This document shows, piece by piece, positions 33,572 to 42,492 of a stretch of DNA of 64,000 nt. The notes under the pieces were generated by a model, which worked only from the letters and a program-made list of their open reading frames with translations, searched no databases and was not told the DNA's origin. The first letter of the stretch is position 1, and every line of letters begins with the position of its first letter. This DNA is from Clostridia bacterium (GTDB lineage: Bacteria > Bacillota > Clostridia > Oscillospirales > Acutalibacteraceae), in the NCBI GenBank assembly GCA_017513245.1, contig JAFXGK010000010.1, positions 39,119-103,118 on the forward strand, read 5' to 3'. The translations under genes and the position numbers were made by a program.

Positions 33572-33943
33572 TTATACTTTTATGAATTCATAGGTGACGT
33601 CGCTTCCCTCACGGGTCAGCTTCAGCACATGGCCTTTTACCGAATAGCGGAATTTATAAACCTCTTCGCCCGATTTTAGCGTTAAGGTCTTGCCCTTGGT
33701 TTTCCAGGTGTAGCTTACGACAACCTGCTCACCGTATTCGGGAAGGCTTTGCTCACCCGTGCCGTCGGAGAGAAACGTAAAAAGCATAATATCCTTATCG
33801 TCGATTATAATTACCTCGCCGTTTTCGTCAACCTGCGGGCGGGTTTTCCAACTGCCGACAATGTTGCCGCCGCCACAGCCGCAAAGCGATGCAGCAAACA
33901 TAAGCACAAGCAAAATCGCAGTAATACGGGTAAGAGTTTTCAT
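33572..33943 (-). CDS. Small lipocalin-like lipoprotein
   Basis: 123 aa from the ATG at 33943 (AAAGGAAA upstream). Lipoprotein signal peptide ending FAASLCGC, then a short barrel-like domain: GSWKTRPQ, FTFLSDGTGEQ, YTWKTKGKTLTLKSG, YSVKGHVLKLTREG. This GxW...DGT...LTL pattern also appears in the lipoprotein at 7.4-7.8 kb, so they look like distant members of one family. Expected outside the membrane; function unknown. Confidence 0.72.
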   Translation of the reverse strand: MKTLTRITAILLVLMFAASLCGCGGGNIVGSWKTRPQVDENGEVIIIDDKDIMLFTFLSDGTGEQSLPEYGEQVVVSYTWKTKGKTLTLKSGEEVYKFRYSVKGHVLKLTREGSDVTYEFIKV

Positions 33944-33974
33944 AGGAACGTTTCCTTTCAAATTTACTATCTAC

Positions 33975-34003
33975 AGTTTATATCAAAAGCGAAAAAAAGT
34001 CAA
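33975..34003 (-). promoter_or_regulatory. Lipoprotein promoter
   Basis: Minus-strand TTGACT (34003-33998), 17 bp, TAAACT (33980-33975), divergent from the MFS promoter. Confidence 0.65.
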
Positions 34004-34024
34004 TATTTCGCACACCTTTTTCGC

Positions 34025-34052
34025 TTGACTTTCGGTTCGGTTGTGGTATAGT
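34025..34052 (+). promoter_or_regulatory. MFS transporter promoter
   Basis: TTGACT, 16 bp, TGG-TATAGT (extended -10). Confidence 0.7.
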
Positions 34053-34081
34053 TTATATGTATTTTATAGGGAGGTGGAAGC

Positions 34082-35311
34082 GTGAACGGAGAGCTTAAAA
34101 AGCCTGATAAAACCGCGTTCAGAAACGCAGTGTTCCTGGGAGGTATGTGCTCGATTGCGTATTTGGCAGTTTACATAGCGAAGTATATTCTAAGCCAAAT
34201 TTCTCCCCAAATGACGGCCGAGGGAGTACTTAGCGAAAGCCAAATAGGTACCCTCTCTTCCCTTTATTTTATCGTGTATGCCGTGGGTCAGCTTATAAAC
34301 GGAATTATAGGCGACCGAATTAAAGCCAAATATATGATAAGTTTCGGTCTTGCCTTCGGCGGTTGCTGTCTGCTCGTCTTTTCGCAAACCACCCACACCT
34401 TTACGATAGCAAAATTGGCATACGCCGCTATGGGCTTCTTCCTCTCGATGATTTATGCTCCGCTTTCCAAGCTGGTGGCCGAAAACACCGAACCGATTTA
34501 TACCACGCGCTGCAGCCTCGGCTACACCTTCGCATCGCTCCTCGGTTCGCCTGCGGCAGGTATGCTTGCAATGTTCCTTACCTGGCAATGGGTGCTAAAC
34601 GTTGGCAGCTCGATTCTTATCGCGATGGGTGTAATATGCTTTTTAGTGCTCTCGCTTTTTGAGCGCAAAAAGATTATTCAGTACGGAAAATATAAAGCTC
34701 CGAAAAAGAGCGCGGGCGGCACGGGCGGTATTAAGCTTCTTATAAAGCACGATATTATTAAATTCTCGTTTGTTTCTATTCTCACCGGTGTTGTACGCAC
34801 CACCGTTGTTTTCTGGATGCCGATTTATTTCAACCAATACTTGGAGTTTTCTCCCAAAACCGCAACCCTTATTGCCTCGGCGTCGACCATCGTTTTGTCG
34901 CTTTCTGCGTTTATGGCCGTTTTCTCCTTTGAAAAGATTTACAAGTTTAACCTTGAAAGAATGGTGCTTACCGATTTCGCAATTGCGGCCGCGCTTTTTT
35001 TGCTGCTTTGGATTATAAAAATTCCTGCCGCAAACGTCGGTATTATGCTGCTCGCGGTGCTTTTCAGCAAAAACGTTGATAACATTATGTGGAGCCGCTA
35101 CTGCCCCAGCCTTCGAGACACCGGTATGGTTTCCTCAGCTACGGGCTACCTCGACTTTTTAAGCTACATCGCCGCCTCGGTTTCGACCAAGCTCTTCGCT
35201 GACGCTTCGACCACCATCGGGTGGGACGGACTTATCCTCGTTTGGTGCGCCCTTATGGTTGGCGGTATTGCGGTGTCGATTCCCTATAAAAAGATATTTA
35301 AAAAAGCATAA
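34082..35311 (+). CDS. MFS transporter (organophosphate antiporter-like)
   Basis: 409 aa, 12 hydrophobic segments. The first half (YILSQISPQMTAEGVLSESQIGTLSSLYFIVYAVGQLINGIIGDRI) resembles GlpT/UhpT-type transporters of sugar phosphates or glycerol-3-phosphate, including the GxxxDRxxxK-like loop GIIGDRIKAKYM. The GTG start at 34082 has GGGAGG 8 bases upstream. The transported compound is not certain. Confidence 0.82.
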   Translation: MNGELKKPDKTAFRNAVFLGGMCSIAYLAVYIAKYILSQISPQMTAEGVLSESQIGTLSSLYFIVYAVGQLINGIIGDRIKAKYMISFGLAFGGCCLLVFSQTTHTFTIAKLAYAAMGFFLSMIYAPLSKLVAENTEPIYTTRCSLGYTFASLLGSPAAGMLAMFLTWQWVLNVGSSILIAMGVICFLVLSLFERKKIIQYGKYKAPKKSAGGTGGIKLLIKHDIIKFSFVSILTGVVRTTVVFWMPIYFNQYLEFSPKTATLIASASTIVLSLSAFMAVFSFEKIYKFNLERMVLTDFAIAAALFLLLWIIKIPAANVGIMLLAVLFSKNVDNIMWSRYCPSLRDTGMVSSATGYLDFLSYIAASVSTKLFADASTTIGWDGLILVWCALMVGGIAVSIPYKKIFKKA

Positions 35312-35317
35312 ATAAGA

Positions 35318-35350
35318 AGAGCCCCGTGCTATTATTGCATCGGTGGCTCT
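35318..35350 (+). terminator. Terminator after the MFS gene
   Basis: AGAGCC outer stem paired with GGCTCT, imperfect inner pairs, then a T run. Confidence 0.7.
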
Positions 35351-35408
35351 TTTTATATTTGCTTTATGCGAAAAAACTTTGCTCAAAGGTTCAATATTCT
35401 CGTTGTAC

Positions 35409-35465
35409 ATATCACTTTCGTCCGGTAACGGCAACTCTCCGGTTATATATTTGACGAACGGCGAA
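35409..35465 (-). pseudogene. 57-bp fragment of a DUF4417-gene paralogue
   Basis: 55 of 57 bases match the internal stretch 36160-36216 of the next gene, in the same orientation (coding for PFVKYITGELPLPDESD-like residues). Flanking bases do not continue the match, and no start or gene-length frame is present. It looks like the remnant of a deleted tandem copy. Confidence 0.8.
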
Positions 35466-35486
35466 CGAGTGATTTTTTAATTGTTA

Positions 35487-36890
35487 TTAAAGATTTCTCC
35501 ACGTTACATAAAGATTTGTAACTATATCTCGAAGCCTTTCTCCATCAATAACATAGTCAAGAATTTCATCAATAGTATCGGCATAATAATCCACGTATTT
35601 TCCCGGGAATTGTTTTTTTGTTAAATCGGATGGTCCTATTAGAAATTGCTCCGGAGAATCGGGCGCCTTTTTAATGTGCTTAAAAACCCCGAAGGTATTA
35701 TCATTCCACTCGAACTCAATTTCTCCACCACGTTCTAAGCTTATCTTGAAATCTGCGATTGATTCAAACCGCATATTCTCGGATGTAATAATAACTTTGC
35801 TCATAATTTCCCTCGCATTATAAAACTTAAATTCGTATTCCTCGTTAAAATAATTAATCGGTTTGCTCAAACGGGGAAACCCCTCTAACCAATCAATCGA
35901 ATGATCATGCGGATTAGTATGAACCGATGGTCTCGTGTGATCCGTTTCGTGCCTTTCCTTTTCGGCTCTTCCGTCTAATCCTATTTTAGTTTTAATCCTG
36001 TAACTGCCCTTTTTTGTTTCAACTAATGTTTCTTTAATTTCTCCGGGCTCTCCTAAAAATCTTTCATCCTCCGATTTTTTGGGTTTCCATTCGCCTCCAT
36101 AGACGCTGCCCATCCCTTTTTCTTCTATAAGGGACATCACTCTGCCCTGCTTTATAATTATATCACTTTCATCCGGTAACGGCAACTCTCCGGTTATATA
36201 TTTAACGAACGGCGAAGTCGTATCATCTTCATTTTGATGTTTCCAAGAGGAAAGCTCATAATCAACAAAAACTATATTCCCTGTCATTTCGGGGAACGGA
36301 GTGTTATAGCAAATGATTCTTTCGGGCTCTATTCGCTTCAACATTTCGTTATAACCCTTTAAAAACATTTCCTTTTGGTCCTTATGGTTTCCATGTTCTG
36401 ATACCATATAGGTAGAAACTGCAACAGTGCTACCCTTGGGTATTCCTAAAAAGCAAAAATCGAAGGTTTCTGTGTTACCCCAATTCACGGTTGGAACCAC
36501 CTTTAGCCCCTTACTGGCCAAATATGCTCCACACCAGCGATTTCGAAACGTATTGTATAGTTGTATCGCTGTATTCATTTCCAAATACATACTGAAATCC
36601 GGCGAAAGAACAGCCTTGTAGCTTTTTAATTTTTTAAGCGCTTCATCTGGTTTTTTCCATATCTTTTCAAATTTGTAGTCATATAAAAAGAAATGAACCA
36701 TCCTCTTTTGCAGTTTCTGGTCATCCGCCTTAATGCGGTCAAACCCTATCAACAGCAAATCTTTAAAATCCTCATCTGAAAAAGAGGCCTTAGGGATGAT
36801 TGGTATTCTATATTTCCCATCACTTTTTAAGTCAAACTGATTACGAAGAAAGAATGGGTCTGTTCGATATTTGTAATTTTCAAGTGTCAT
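35487..36890 (-). CDS. DUF4417-domain protein with an unassigned C-terminal domain
   Basis: 467 aa from the ATG at 36890 (AAGGAG upstream). Residues about 60-225 look like DUF4417: WCGAYLASKGLKVVPTVNWGNTETFDFCFLGIPKGSTVAVST and GYNEMLKRIEPERIICYNTPF. The middle carries a Gly/Lys-rich linker and a striking ERHETDHTRPSVHTNPHDH motif (about 320-345) rich in His and Asp that could be a metal or nuclease site. The C-terminus is a separate small domain. The DNA is AT-rich compared with the flanks and a paralogue fragment lies beside it, both signs of transfer. Mobile-element linkage is possible; no function is known. Confidence 0.65.
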   Translation of the reverse strand: MTLENYKYRTDPFFLRNQFDLKSDGKYRIPIIPKASFSDEDFKDLLLIGFDRIKADDQKLQKRMVHFFLYDYKFEKIWKKPDEALKKLKSYKAVLSPDFSMYLEMNTAIQLYNTFRNRWCGAYLASKGLKVVPTVNWGNTETFDFCFLGIPKGSTVAVSTYMVSEHGNHKDQKEMFLKGYNEMLKRIEPERIICYNTPFPEMTGNIVFVDYELSSWKHQNEDDTTSPFVKYITGELPLPDESDIIIKQGRVMSLIEEKGMGSVYGGEWKPKKSEDERFLGEPGEIKETLVETKKGSYRIKTKIGLDGRAEKERHETDHTRPSVHTNPHDHSIDWLEGFPRLSKPINYFNEEYEFKFYNAREIMSKVIITSENMRFESIADFKISLERGGEIEFEWNDNTFGVFKHIKKAPDSPEQFLIGPSDLTKKQFPGKYVDYYADTIDEILDYVIDGERLRDIVTNLYVTWRNL

Positions 36891-37020
36891 AAAATTCTCC
36901 TTTTTGTTTTTCGGAAAAAGATGTTCTTCCATATATACCCTGTTTCAAAGGTAAAAGTTGCATTAATATAGGCAACTACTATACAACAACCGAAAAAATT
37001 TTAAAAAATCATAAAAAATA

Positions 37021-37049
37021 AAACCTCGGTGTTTTCAACACCGAGGTTT
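37021..37049. terminator. Terminator of the microcompartment operon
   Basis: 13-bp stem AAACCTCGGTGTT / AACACCGAGGTTT, 3-base loop, T/A runs on both sides, 8 bases past the pduL stop on the minus strand. Confidence 0.92.
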
Positions 37050-37056
37050 TTTTGTT

Positions 37057-37704
37057 TTATTTACGGATGGTTACCTTTGCTCCGTTGCCGATGCCTGCCG
37101 CGTTGGCATCATCGGTGTCAACGTGCATCTCAAGACGGAAGGCCTTGTTTACGCGGACCTGAACGTCGTAGAAGGTCGTTTTGCGCTCGCCGCCAAATAC
37201 ATCAACGGTTACGTACTCGCCGTCGCGAATGCCGAAGGCTGCGCCCTCCTCCTCGCTCATATGGATGTGGCGGTTGGCTATTATACAGCCCTCTTTGAGC
37301 TCTACGATTCCCTTCGGTCCGATAATCGTAACGGGAGCGCTGCCCTTTATATCGCCCGACTCACGAACGGGAGGCTTAACCTTAAGCACGAAGGAATCGG
37401 TACGGGAAATCTCAACCTGAGAGGCCTTTCTTACGGGGCCGAGCACGCGTACCTTCTCGATAGGACGAAGCGAGGGGCCCACGATGGTGAGGCACTCCTT
37501 GCAGGCGTACTGACCGGGCTGGGAAAGGTCCTTGCAGGGGGTAAGCTCATAGCCCTTGCCGAAAAGGGTTTCGAGGTCTTCACGCGAGAGATGGATATGG
37601 CGGTTTGAAACGCCTACGGGAACGGTGCCTTCATCGGCGCCGCCCTTATACTCTGCTACGACGCGTTTTACAACGTCGGCAATGTAATCCTTATCTAATG
37701 CCAT
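37057..37704 (-). CDS. pduL: Phosphate propanoyltransferase PduL
   Basis: 215 aa from the ATG at 37704 (AGGTG upstream). Two similar halves with the zinc-binding HIHLS (VSNRHIHLSRED) and NRHIHMSEEE motifs define PduL, which turns propionyl-CoA and phosphate into propionyl-phosphate and frees CoA inside the shell. The N-terminal helix DYIADVVKRVVAEY looks like an encapsulation peptide. It is the last gene of the microcompartment operon. Confidence 0.95.
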   Translation of the reverse strand: MALDKDYIADVVKRVVAEYKGGADEGTVPVGVSNRHIHLSREDLETLFGKGYELTPCKDLSQPGQYACKECLTIVGPSLRPIEKVRVLGPVRKASQVEISRTDSFVLKVKPPVRESGDIKGSAPVTIIGPKGIVELKEGCIIANRHIHMSEEEGAAFGIRDGEYVTVDVFGGERKTTFYDVQVRVNKAFRLEMHVDTDDANAAGIGNGAKVTIRK

Positions 37705-37717
37705 TTTGTTCACCTAC

Positions 37718-39169
37718 TTAAATAATACGGAAGCTGTCGGCCATTACGCAACGACGCTGACGGGTAAAGCTGCGAGCCGAGGTGATACCCTCGCCCGTGG
37801 GACCTGCGATGGTGAAGGTTGCGTGACCCTCGCCGCCGAAGCCGATACCTGCATAGGACGGTGCGTTCTTAACGAATATGGTGGTTTCAACCGCTCTGGC
37901 AAAGCGAGAGAGGTTGTCGATATTTTTGGAGTGCATATGAGCAGTGTGGCGGTTGCCGTGCTCGGCCTTTACGGCGAGGTCGATTGCCTCGTCGATATCC
38001 CTTACGCGAACGATGGGAAGAATGGGCATCATAAGCTCGTGCTGTACGAAGGGATGCATAAAGTCGGTCTCGCAGATGATGCAGCGAACCTCAGGGCCAA
38101 CCTTAACGCCGATCTTATCAAGCAGAACTGCGGCGTCGCGGCCTACGCAATCACGGCTAACGGTAACCTTTTCTTTGCCCGACTTATCGGTAACGGTTAC
38201 GAGAACAATTTTAGAAAGAGCCTCGGCCTGCTGGGCGGTTATCATATAAGCGCCGTTCTGCTTCATGCCGGAGATAAGCTCGTCAGCAATGTTAGCGAAT
38301 GCGAAAACCTCTTTTTCTGCGATGCAGGGGAGGTTGTTATCGAAGGTACAGCCGTCGATGATGCACTTTGCGGCCTTCTTGATGTCGGCGGTATCATCAA
38401 CGATTACGGGCGGGTTACCTGCGCCTGCGCCGATAGCCTTCTTGCCCGAGGAGAGAACTGCGCGTACAACACCGGGACCACCGGTGCAAACAAGCAAACG
38501 GATAAGCGGATGCTTATACATTGTATTGGCGCTGTCAAGGGTCGGCTTATCCATCGAGGCTACGAGGATTTCGGGGCCGCCTGCTGCGCGGGATGCACGG
38601 TTTACAAGGTCAACAGCATAGTTAGAGGTTGCGATTGCGCCGGGATGGGGGTTAAATACAACGCCGTTTCCTGCGGCAATCATACCGATGCTGTTACAAA
38701 TAACGGTTTCGCTCGGGTTTGTCGAGGGGGTGATTGCGCCTACGACACCGAACGGTGCCATCTCAACGAGGGTAAGACCGTAGTCACCGGTCTTGGCGTT
38801 GGATACGATATCCTCGGTTCCGGGTGTCTTATCGGCAACAAGGATATGCTTTAAACGCTTGTGCTCAACCTTGCCCATCTTGGTTTCTGCTACGCCGAGG
38901 GCAGCCATTACGGGAGCCTCTTCACGGCAGAGCTTTCTGATTTCGGTTATTATCTTTTCACGGTCTTCAACCTGCATTGCGCGAACGGCCTTGTAGCCTT
39001 CGTTTGCGGCCTCAATAGCCTTATTCATATCGTCGAAGATGCCTAAAAACTTACGTCCGCCATACTGGGTGGAATCGTAGTTTTTGGGCGCAGCAGAAGC
39101 GGTGCTGCCCATGCTGTTTATAACCTTTGATACTATTTCTCTGATTTCGTTTTCGGAAATCTGTGCCAT
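37718..39169 (-). CDS. pduP: CoA-acylating propionaldehyde dehydrogenase (PduP-like)
   Basis: 483 aa from the ATG at 39169 (AAAGGAAG upstream). Aldehyde-dehydrogenase fold with catalytic Cys in CTFDNNLPCIAEKEVF (near residue 270) and an NAD-binding TPSTNPSETVICN segment. The N-terminal helix NEIREIVSKVINSM followed by an Ala/Ser/Pro linker is a typical encapsulation peptide. It oxidises propionaldehyde (or acetaldehyde) to the acyl-CoA inside the shell, regenerating NADH for the alcohol dehydrogenase. EutE is the alternative name; the diol-dehydratase setting favours PduP. Confidence 0.93.
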   Translation of the reverse strand: MAQISENEIREIVSKVINSMGSTASAAPKNYDSTQYGGRKFLGIFDDMNKAIEAANEGYKAVRAMQVEDREKIITEIRKLCREEAPVMAALGVAETKMGKVEHKRLKHILVADKTPGTEDIVSNAKTGDYGLTLVEMAPFGVVGAITPSTNPSETVICNSIGMIAAGNGVVFNPHPGAIATSNYAVDLVNRASRAAGGPEILVASMDKPTLDSANTMYKHPLIRLLVCTGGPGVVRAVLSSGKKAIGAGAGNPPVIVDDTADIKKAAKCIIDGCTFDNNLPCIAEKEVFAFANIADELISGMKQNGAYMITAQQAEALSKIVLVTVTDKSGKEKVTVSRDCVGRDAAVLLDKIGVKVGPEVRCIICETDFMHPFVQHELMMPILPIVRVRDIDEAIDLAVKAEHGNRHTAHMHSKNIDNLSRFARAVETTIFVKNAPSYAGIGFGGEGHATFTIAGPTGEGITSARSFTRQRRCVMADSFRII

Positions 39170-39185
39170 AAATAACGCTTCCTTT

Positions 39186-39944
39186 CTAATATACAAGCTC
39201 GGTACCGCTGTCGCGAATTGCTTCTATCCATTTGTCGCTCGGGCGAGAGTCGGTAACGATTACGTCTACGTCGCCAAGATCGCAAACCTTTGTAAAGGCT
39301 ATGCGGTCGAATTTTGTTGAGTCGATTGCCAGCACCTTTCGCTCGGCCGAGCTGAAGATGGCCTGCTTCATCTGGGAATCCTTTTCATTGGAATCGGTAA
39401 TTCCCATATTAAGGTCAATGCCCTTAGAGGAGCAGATGGCAATATCTACGTGGAAATCTCTTATCATCTTTTCGGCCGTACTGCCAACCAGTGAGAGAGA
39501 GCCGGTCTTAAGCGAGCCGCCGGTAGATAAAATATTCCAGTCGGTGTTGTCCGAAAGCTCGTAAAGAATTTCTACCGAGTTGGTGATAAGGGTGATATTC
39601 TTCTTGTTTTTTATGCACTTGATGACGTACATGGCGGTCGAGCTGGCGTCGGCCATAACGTAGTCGCCGTCGTTTATCATCTGTGCTATTTTTTCGGCTA
39701 TGCGCTGTTTAAGCTCAACGTTTGCGCGCTTACGAACGCTTGACGGGAGATCAACGTTTAAGCTCTTGTTGGCAACTGCGCCGCCGTAGGTTTTTTTGGC
39801 TATACCCTCGTGGTCGAGTTTTTCGAGGTCGCGGCGGATAGTCTCCTCGGTGACGCCAAACTCCTGCGCCAGGTCGGTTACTATTACCTTACCGTCCATA
39901 TTAAGCCGTGCGATTATCGCATTGCGTCTTTCTATTGCAAGCAT
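39186..39944 (-). CDS. DeoR/GlpR-family transcriptional regulator
   Basis: 252 aa from the ATG at 39944. N-terminal HTH (ERRNAIIARLNMDGKVIVTDLAQEFGVTEETIRRDLEKLDHEG) and a C-terminal sugar-phosphate-sensing DeoR domain (ADASSTAMYVIK, LITNSVEILYEL, STGGSL, GSTAEKMIRDFHVD). Members usually repress sugar genes and are released by a phosphorylated sugar; here fuculose-1-phosphate, rhamnulose-1-phosphate or a similar metabolite is plausible. It lies inside the operon it may control, between pduT-like and pduP-like genes. Confidence 0.88.
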   Translation of the reverse strand: MLAIERRNAIIARLNMDGKVIVTDLAQEFGVTEETIRRDLEKLDHEGIAKKTYGGAVANKSLNVDLPSSVRKRANVELKQRIAEKIAQMINDGDYVMADASSTAMYVIKCIKNKKNITLITNSVEILYELSDNTDWNILSTGGSLKTGSLSLVGSTAEKMIRDFHVDIAICSSKGIDLNMGITDSNEKDSQMKQAIFSSAERKVLAIDSTKFDRIAFTKVCDLGDVDVIVTDSRPSDKWIEAIRDSGTELVY

Positions 39945-39961
39945 TACTTTCGCCCTTCCGT

Positions 39962-40510
39962 TTATAAAATACTCTGCCACATCTTGGGATCGGGATTGGG
40001 GATAACCGAGGAGTCGAGGAACATTCCGTTCTCGCCTGCACCTTCCTTTGCGCGCTCGATTGCGGCGGTGACTGCGGCAACCTCACCTGTGAGCAGCAGG
40101 TACGATTTTCCGCACATACCGCGAGCCAAACGAAGCTCGATAAGGTCAACGCAAGCCGTTTTTGAGGCGATATCGGCGGCCACAATAGCGGCCGACGAGG
40201 AATAGGTTTCGAGCACGCCCAAGGAGTTCGGATTTTCCACCTCGACGGTGCCGTAAATGGCGTCGAAGATGGTGGGGTCGGGATTGCCGAGCACAAAGGA
40301 ATCGATAAGCGCATCGGGGTAGCGCACCTTTGCGGCGTCTACTGCTGCGCGAACCGAGCTTAGCGCCCCCTTAATCAGAACAAGATATTTACCGGGGCAT
40401 ACCGTTTTTGCTTCGATTATATCTACCTCGGCAGTTTTTACCATCAGGTCGGCGGCGGTCATACCTGTTGAGACCGTCTTATACTCGACCATTCCAAGAG
40501 CCTTGTTCAC
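39962..40510 (-). CDS. pduT: PduT-like tandem-BMC shell protein with Fe-S Cys
   Basis: 182 aa with two BMC domains in tandem (residues 1-90 and 95-182), a BMC-T trimer former. Residue 38 is Cys in AKTVCPGKY, the position that binds a 4Fe-4S cluster at the pore of the PduT trimer. GTG start with AGGAGGG upstream. The neighbour is PduS, so electrons may pass across the shell through this pore. It is the only tandem-BMC gene in the locus. Confidence 0.92.
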   Translation of the reverse strand: MNKALGMVEYKTVSTGMTAADLMVKTAEVDIIEAKTVCPGKYLVLIKGALSSVRAAVDAAKVRYPDALIDSFVLGNPDPTIFDAIYGTVEVENPNSLGVLETYSSSAAIVAADIASKTACVDLIELRLARGMCGKSYLLLTGEVAAVTAAIERAKEGAGENGMFLDSSVIPNPDPKMWQSIL

Positions 40511-40521
40511 TCTTTACCCTC

Positions 40522-41838
40522 CTACTGTCTTGCTATTTTAATAAATTTATCGTTTACCGCCGTAACTACGCCGTCGATTGAGGCGTGTATGTTTACGCAA
40601 AGTCCGTCACCCGCGGCGGCTATTATCTGGCCGCATTTAACCTCGGCTTTGGGGAAAACCACCGCCTTGGCAGGTGCGCCTATATGCTGCGAAAGCATAA
40701 TCGTTACGGTCTTGGGATTGATTTCGTCATCTAACATCGGGGCGGTTTTGTTATACTTATCCACTCCGATTCGTGCTGCGAGCCTCTTCATCGGCACGCG
40801 GCGGTAGCGACGCGAATCGGGAACTCCGCTACCCTTGTGGGGTTCGGGCTTTAGGCCGTTTTTGCGGTTTTCGGCCTTTTGCGCGTCGAGTAGGGAACGG
40901 GGCGACAAGCCCTGTCCGCAGGAATACATTTCACACAATCCGCAACCGCTGCAGAAGGCAGCGTCGAGATACGGCGTTTTTTCCATCGTGTGGGATGCAT
41001 TCAGCATAAAGTGCGCGGGGTCAATCGGGTGACCGAGCAGATGGCGCGGGCACAGGTCGGTACAATAGGTGCACTGACAGCAGGCCGCCATGGCGCGCTT
41101 TATATCAATAGACTGTTTAGCCTGTTTTTTCTTAACTATGTAGTGGTCGGGCGGCAGCACGAGAATTGCGTTCGTGGTCTTTTTAACCACGTCGAAACGG
41201 TTGCCGAGCGAGCCCATCATGGGTCCGCCTAACACGATTTCATAGGTTTCGAGCTCGCTTCCGCCTGCGTAATCTATAAGCTCGCCGACCGTGGTTCCGA
41301 TGGGAACGCGCAGGGTCATCGGCTTTCTTACCTCGCCTGCCACGGTTACGTACTTATGGGTTACGTTTTCGCCCTCGAGGGCGCGAGAAACATTGTATAT
41401 CGTTTCAACGTTGAAGGCCGTAACACCCACCGTAATGGGGAGTGAGCCCGGTTCAACAACTCGGCCCGTGGCCTCGTAGATGAGCACCACCTCGTCACCT
41501 GCGGGATAAACCTCAGGCAGACGGCAGACCGAAATATTTTGGAAGGAGTCAAGCAGCGATTCGATAGCGGCGAGGGCGTTTTTATACGAGCCCTTGATAC
41601 CGATTATAACCTGCTTGGCGCCTACTGTTTTCGAAATCAGATCGAGCGTGCTGAGTATTTCGTAAGCGTTACGCTCTAAAAGCTGACGGTGCAGTTTTAG
41701 AAGCGGCTCACACTCCGCACAGTTAAGAATCAACGTATCTGCGCGACGGTCGAGCTTAGCGTAAGTAGGAAATCCTGCTCCGCCTGCGCCTACAACACCG
41801 CTTGATTTAATTGTCTTAACCAACTCGTCGTAGTTCAT
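40522..41838 (-). CDS. pduS: PduS-like flavin/iron-sulfur protein (RnfC-like)
   Basis: 438 aa. Opens VVGAGGAGFPTYAKL, the RnfC/NuoF-like flavin-binding region, followed by NCAECEPLL, an SLBB domain (near 160-240) and two 4Fe-4S motifs CCQCTYCTDLCP and CSGCGLCEMYSCGQG. PduS is a cobalamin reductase in B12 systems, but it also occurs in glycyl-radical loci such as this, where it more likely feeds or drains electrons or NAD(H) through PduT. The tandem with pduT fits. Confidence 0.9.
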   Translation of the reverse strand: MNYDELVKTIKSSGVVGAGGAGFPTYAKLDRRADTLILNCAECEPLLKLHRQLLERNAYEILSTLDLISKTVGAKQVIIGIKGSYKNALAAIESLLDSFQNISVCRLPEVYPAGDEVVLIYEATGRVVEPGSLPITVGVTAFNVETIYNVSRALEGENVTHKYVTVAGEVRKPMTLRVPIGTTVGELIDYAGGSELETYEIVLGGPMMGSLGNRFDVVKKTTNAILVLPPDHYIVKKKQAKQSIDIKRAMAACCQCTYCTDLCPRHLLGHPIDPAHFMLNASHTMEKTPYLDAAFCSGCGLCEMYSCGQGLSPRSLLDAQKAENRKNGLKPEPHKGSGVPDSRRYRRVPMKRLAARIGVDKYNKTAPMLDDEINPKTVTIMLSQHIGAPAKAVVFPKAEVKCGQIIAAAGDGLCVNIHASIDGVVTAVNDKFIKIARQ

Positions 41839-41858
41839 TTTAAACTCCGGTAAAATTT

Positions 41859-42104
41859 TTAGATATCGTCGTCAATTATTCCGACTATTGCAGCGTCGAT
41901 GGGGGCGGTATTGTGGCCGCAACCGATTCTTGCTGCGCTGCCTGTTGCTACAAGCACGTTCTCGCCGATGCCGGCGCCTACGTTATCGACAGCTACAAAG
42001 GTATCTCCGCCCTGCTGCGGCTTTATAATCATAAACTTGCTGCCGACTAAGTTTTCGTTCTTTCTTGTGGAAACTACGCTTCCAACTACCTTACCTATAA
42101 TCAT
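41859..42104 (-). CDS. BMC-P pentamer shell vertex protein (EutN/CcmL family)
   Basis: 81 aa. KVVGSVVSTRKNENLVGSKFMII and VAVDNVGAGIGENVLVATGSAAR define the EutN/CcmL fold that closes the vertices of the polyhedral shell. The only pentamer gene in the locus. It follows a strong hairpin after the last BMC-H gene. Confidence 0.94.
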   Translation of the reverse strand: MIIGKVVGSVVSTRKNENLVGSKFMIIKPQQGGDTFVAVDNVGAGIGENVLVATGSAARIGCGHNTAPIDAAIVGIIDDDI

Positions 42105-42147
42105 TTCAATTTACCTTTCGTAAATTTAATTTTTAAGGGAAGAATCC

Positions 42148-42171
42148 CCCGGCGGCGGTACCGCCGCCGGG
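42148..42171. other. Intercistronic hairpin between BMC-H and BMC-P genes
   Basis: A perfect 24-base palindrome, CCCGGCGGCGGT / ACCGCCGCCGGG, without a T run, so a stability element or partial attenuator rather than a full terminator. It separates the five shell-hexamer genes upstream from eutN-pduS-pduT downstream. Confidence 0.75.
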
Positions 42172-42187
42172 CATCAGAAAAGTTTAA

Positions 42188-42466
42188 TTACTTTAAAGAC
42201 GGAAGAATCTTCTCAACGTCGCCGTGAGGACGCGGAATTACGTGTGTTGCGATGATCTCGCCGAGAGCAGAAGCAGAGTTAGAGCCGGCCTCAACAGCAG
42301 CCTTAACAGCGCCTACGTCACCGCGAACCATAACAGATACGAGTCCCGAACCGATCTTTTCGGTACCGATGAGCTCAACGTTTGCAGCCTTTACCATTGC
42401 ATCAGCAGCTTCGATAGCGGCTACAAGACCACGGGTTTCAATCATTCCGAGTGCTTCGAGTGTCAT
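42188..42466 (-). CDS. BMC-H hexamer shell protein (PduA/PduJ-like)
   Basis: 92 aa, a single BMC domain: [59 protein letters not shown] then [15 protein letters not shown]. Nearly the same as the 42493 and 43226 proteins over the core, so the three arose by tandem duplication. Builds hexagonal facets with a metabolite pore. RBS AGGAGG. Confidence 0.95.
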   Translation of the reverse strand: MTLEALGMIETRGLVAAIEAADAMVKAANVELIGTEKIGSGLVSVMVRGDVGAVKAAVEAGSNSASALGEIIATHVIPRPHGDVEKILPSLK

Positions 42467-42492
42467 TTTAATTTCCTCCTAATAAAAATTTT

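Noticed and set aside
40522-41838. The missing RnfC of the Rnf-like cluster
   Set aside because: It is RnfC-like but lies in the microcompartment operon next to pduT and 19 kb from the Rnf-like genes; PduS is the better call.
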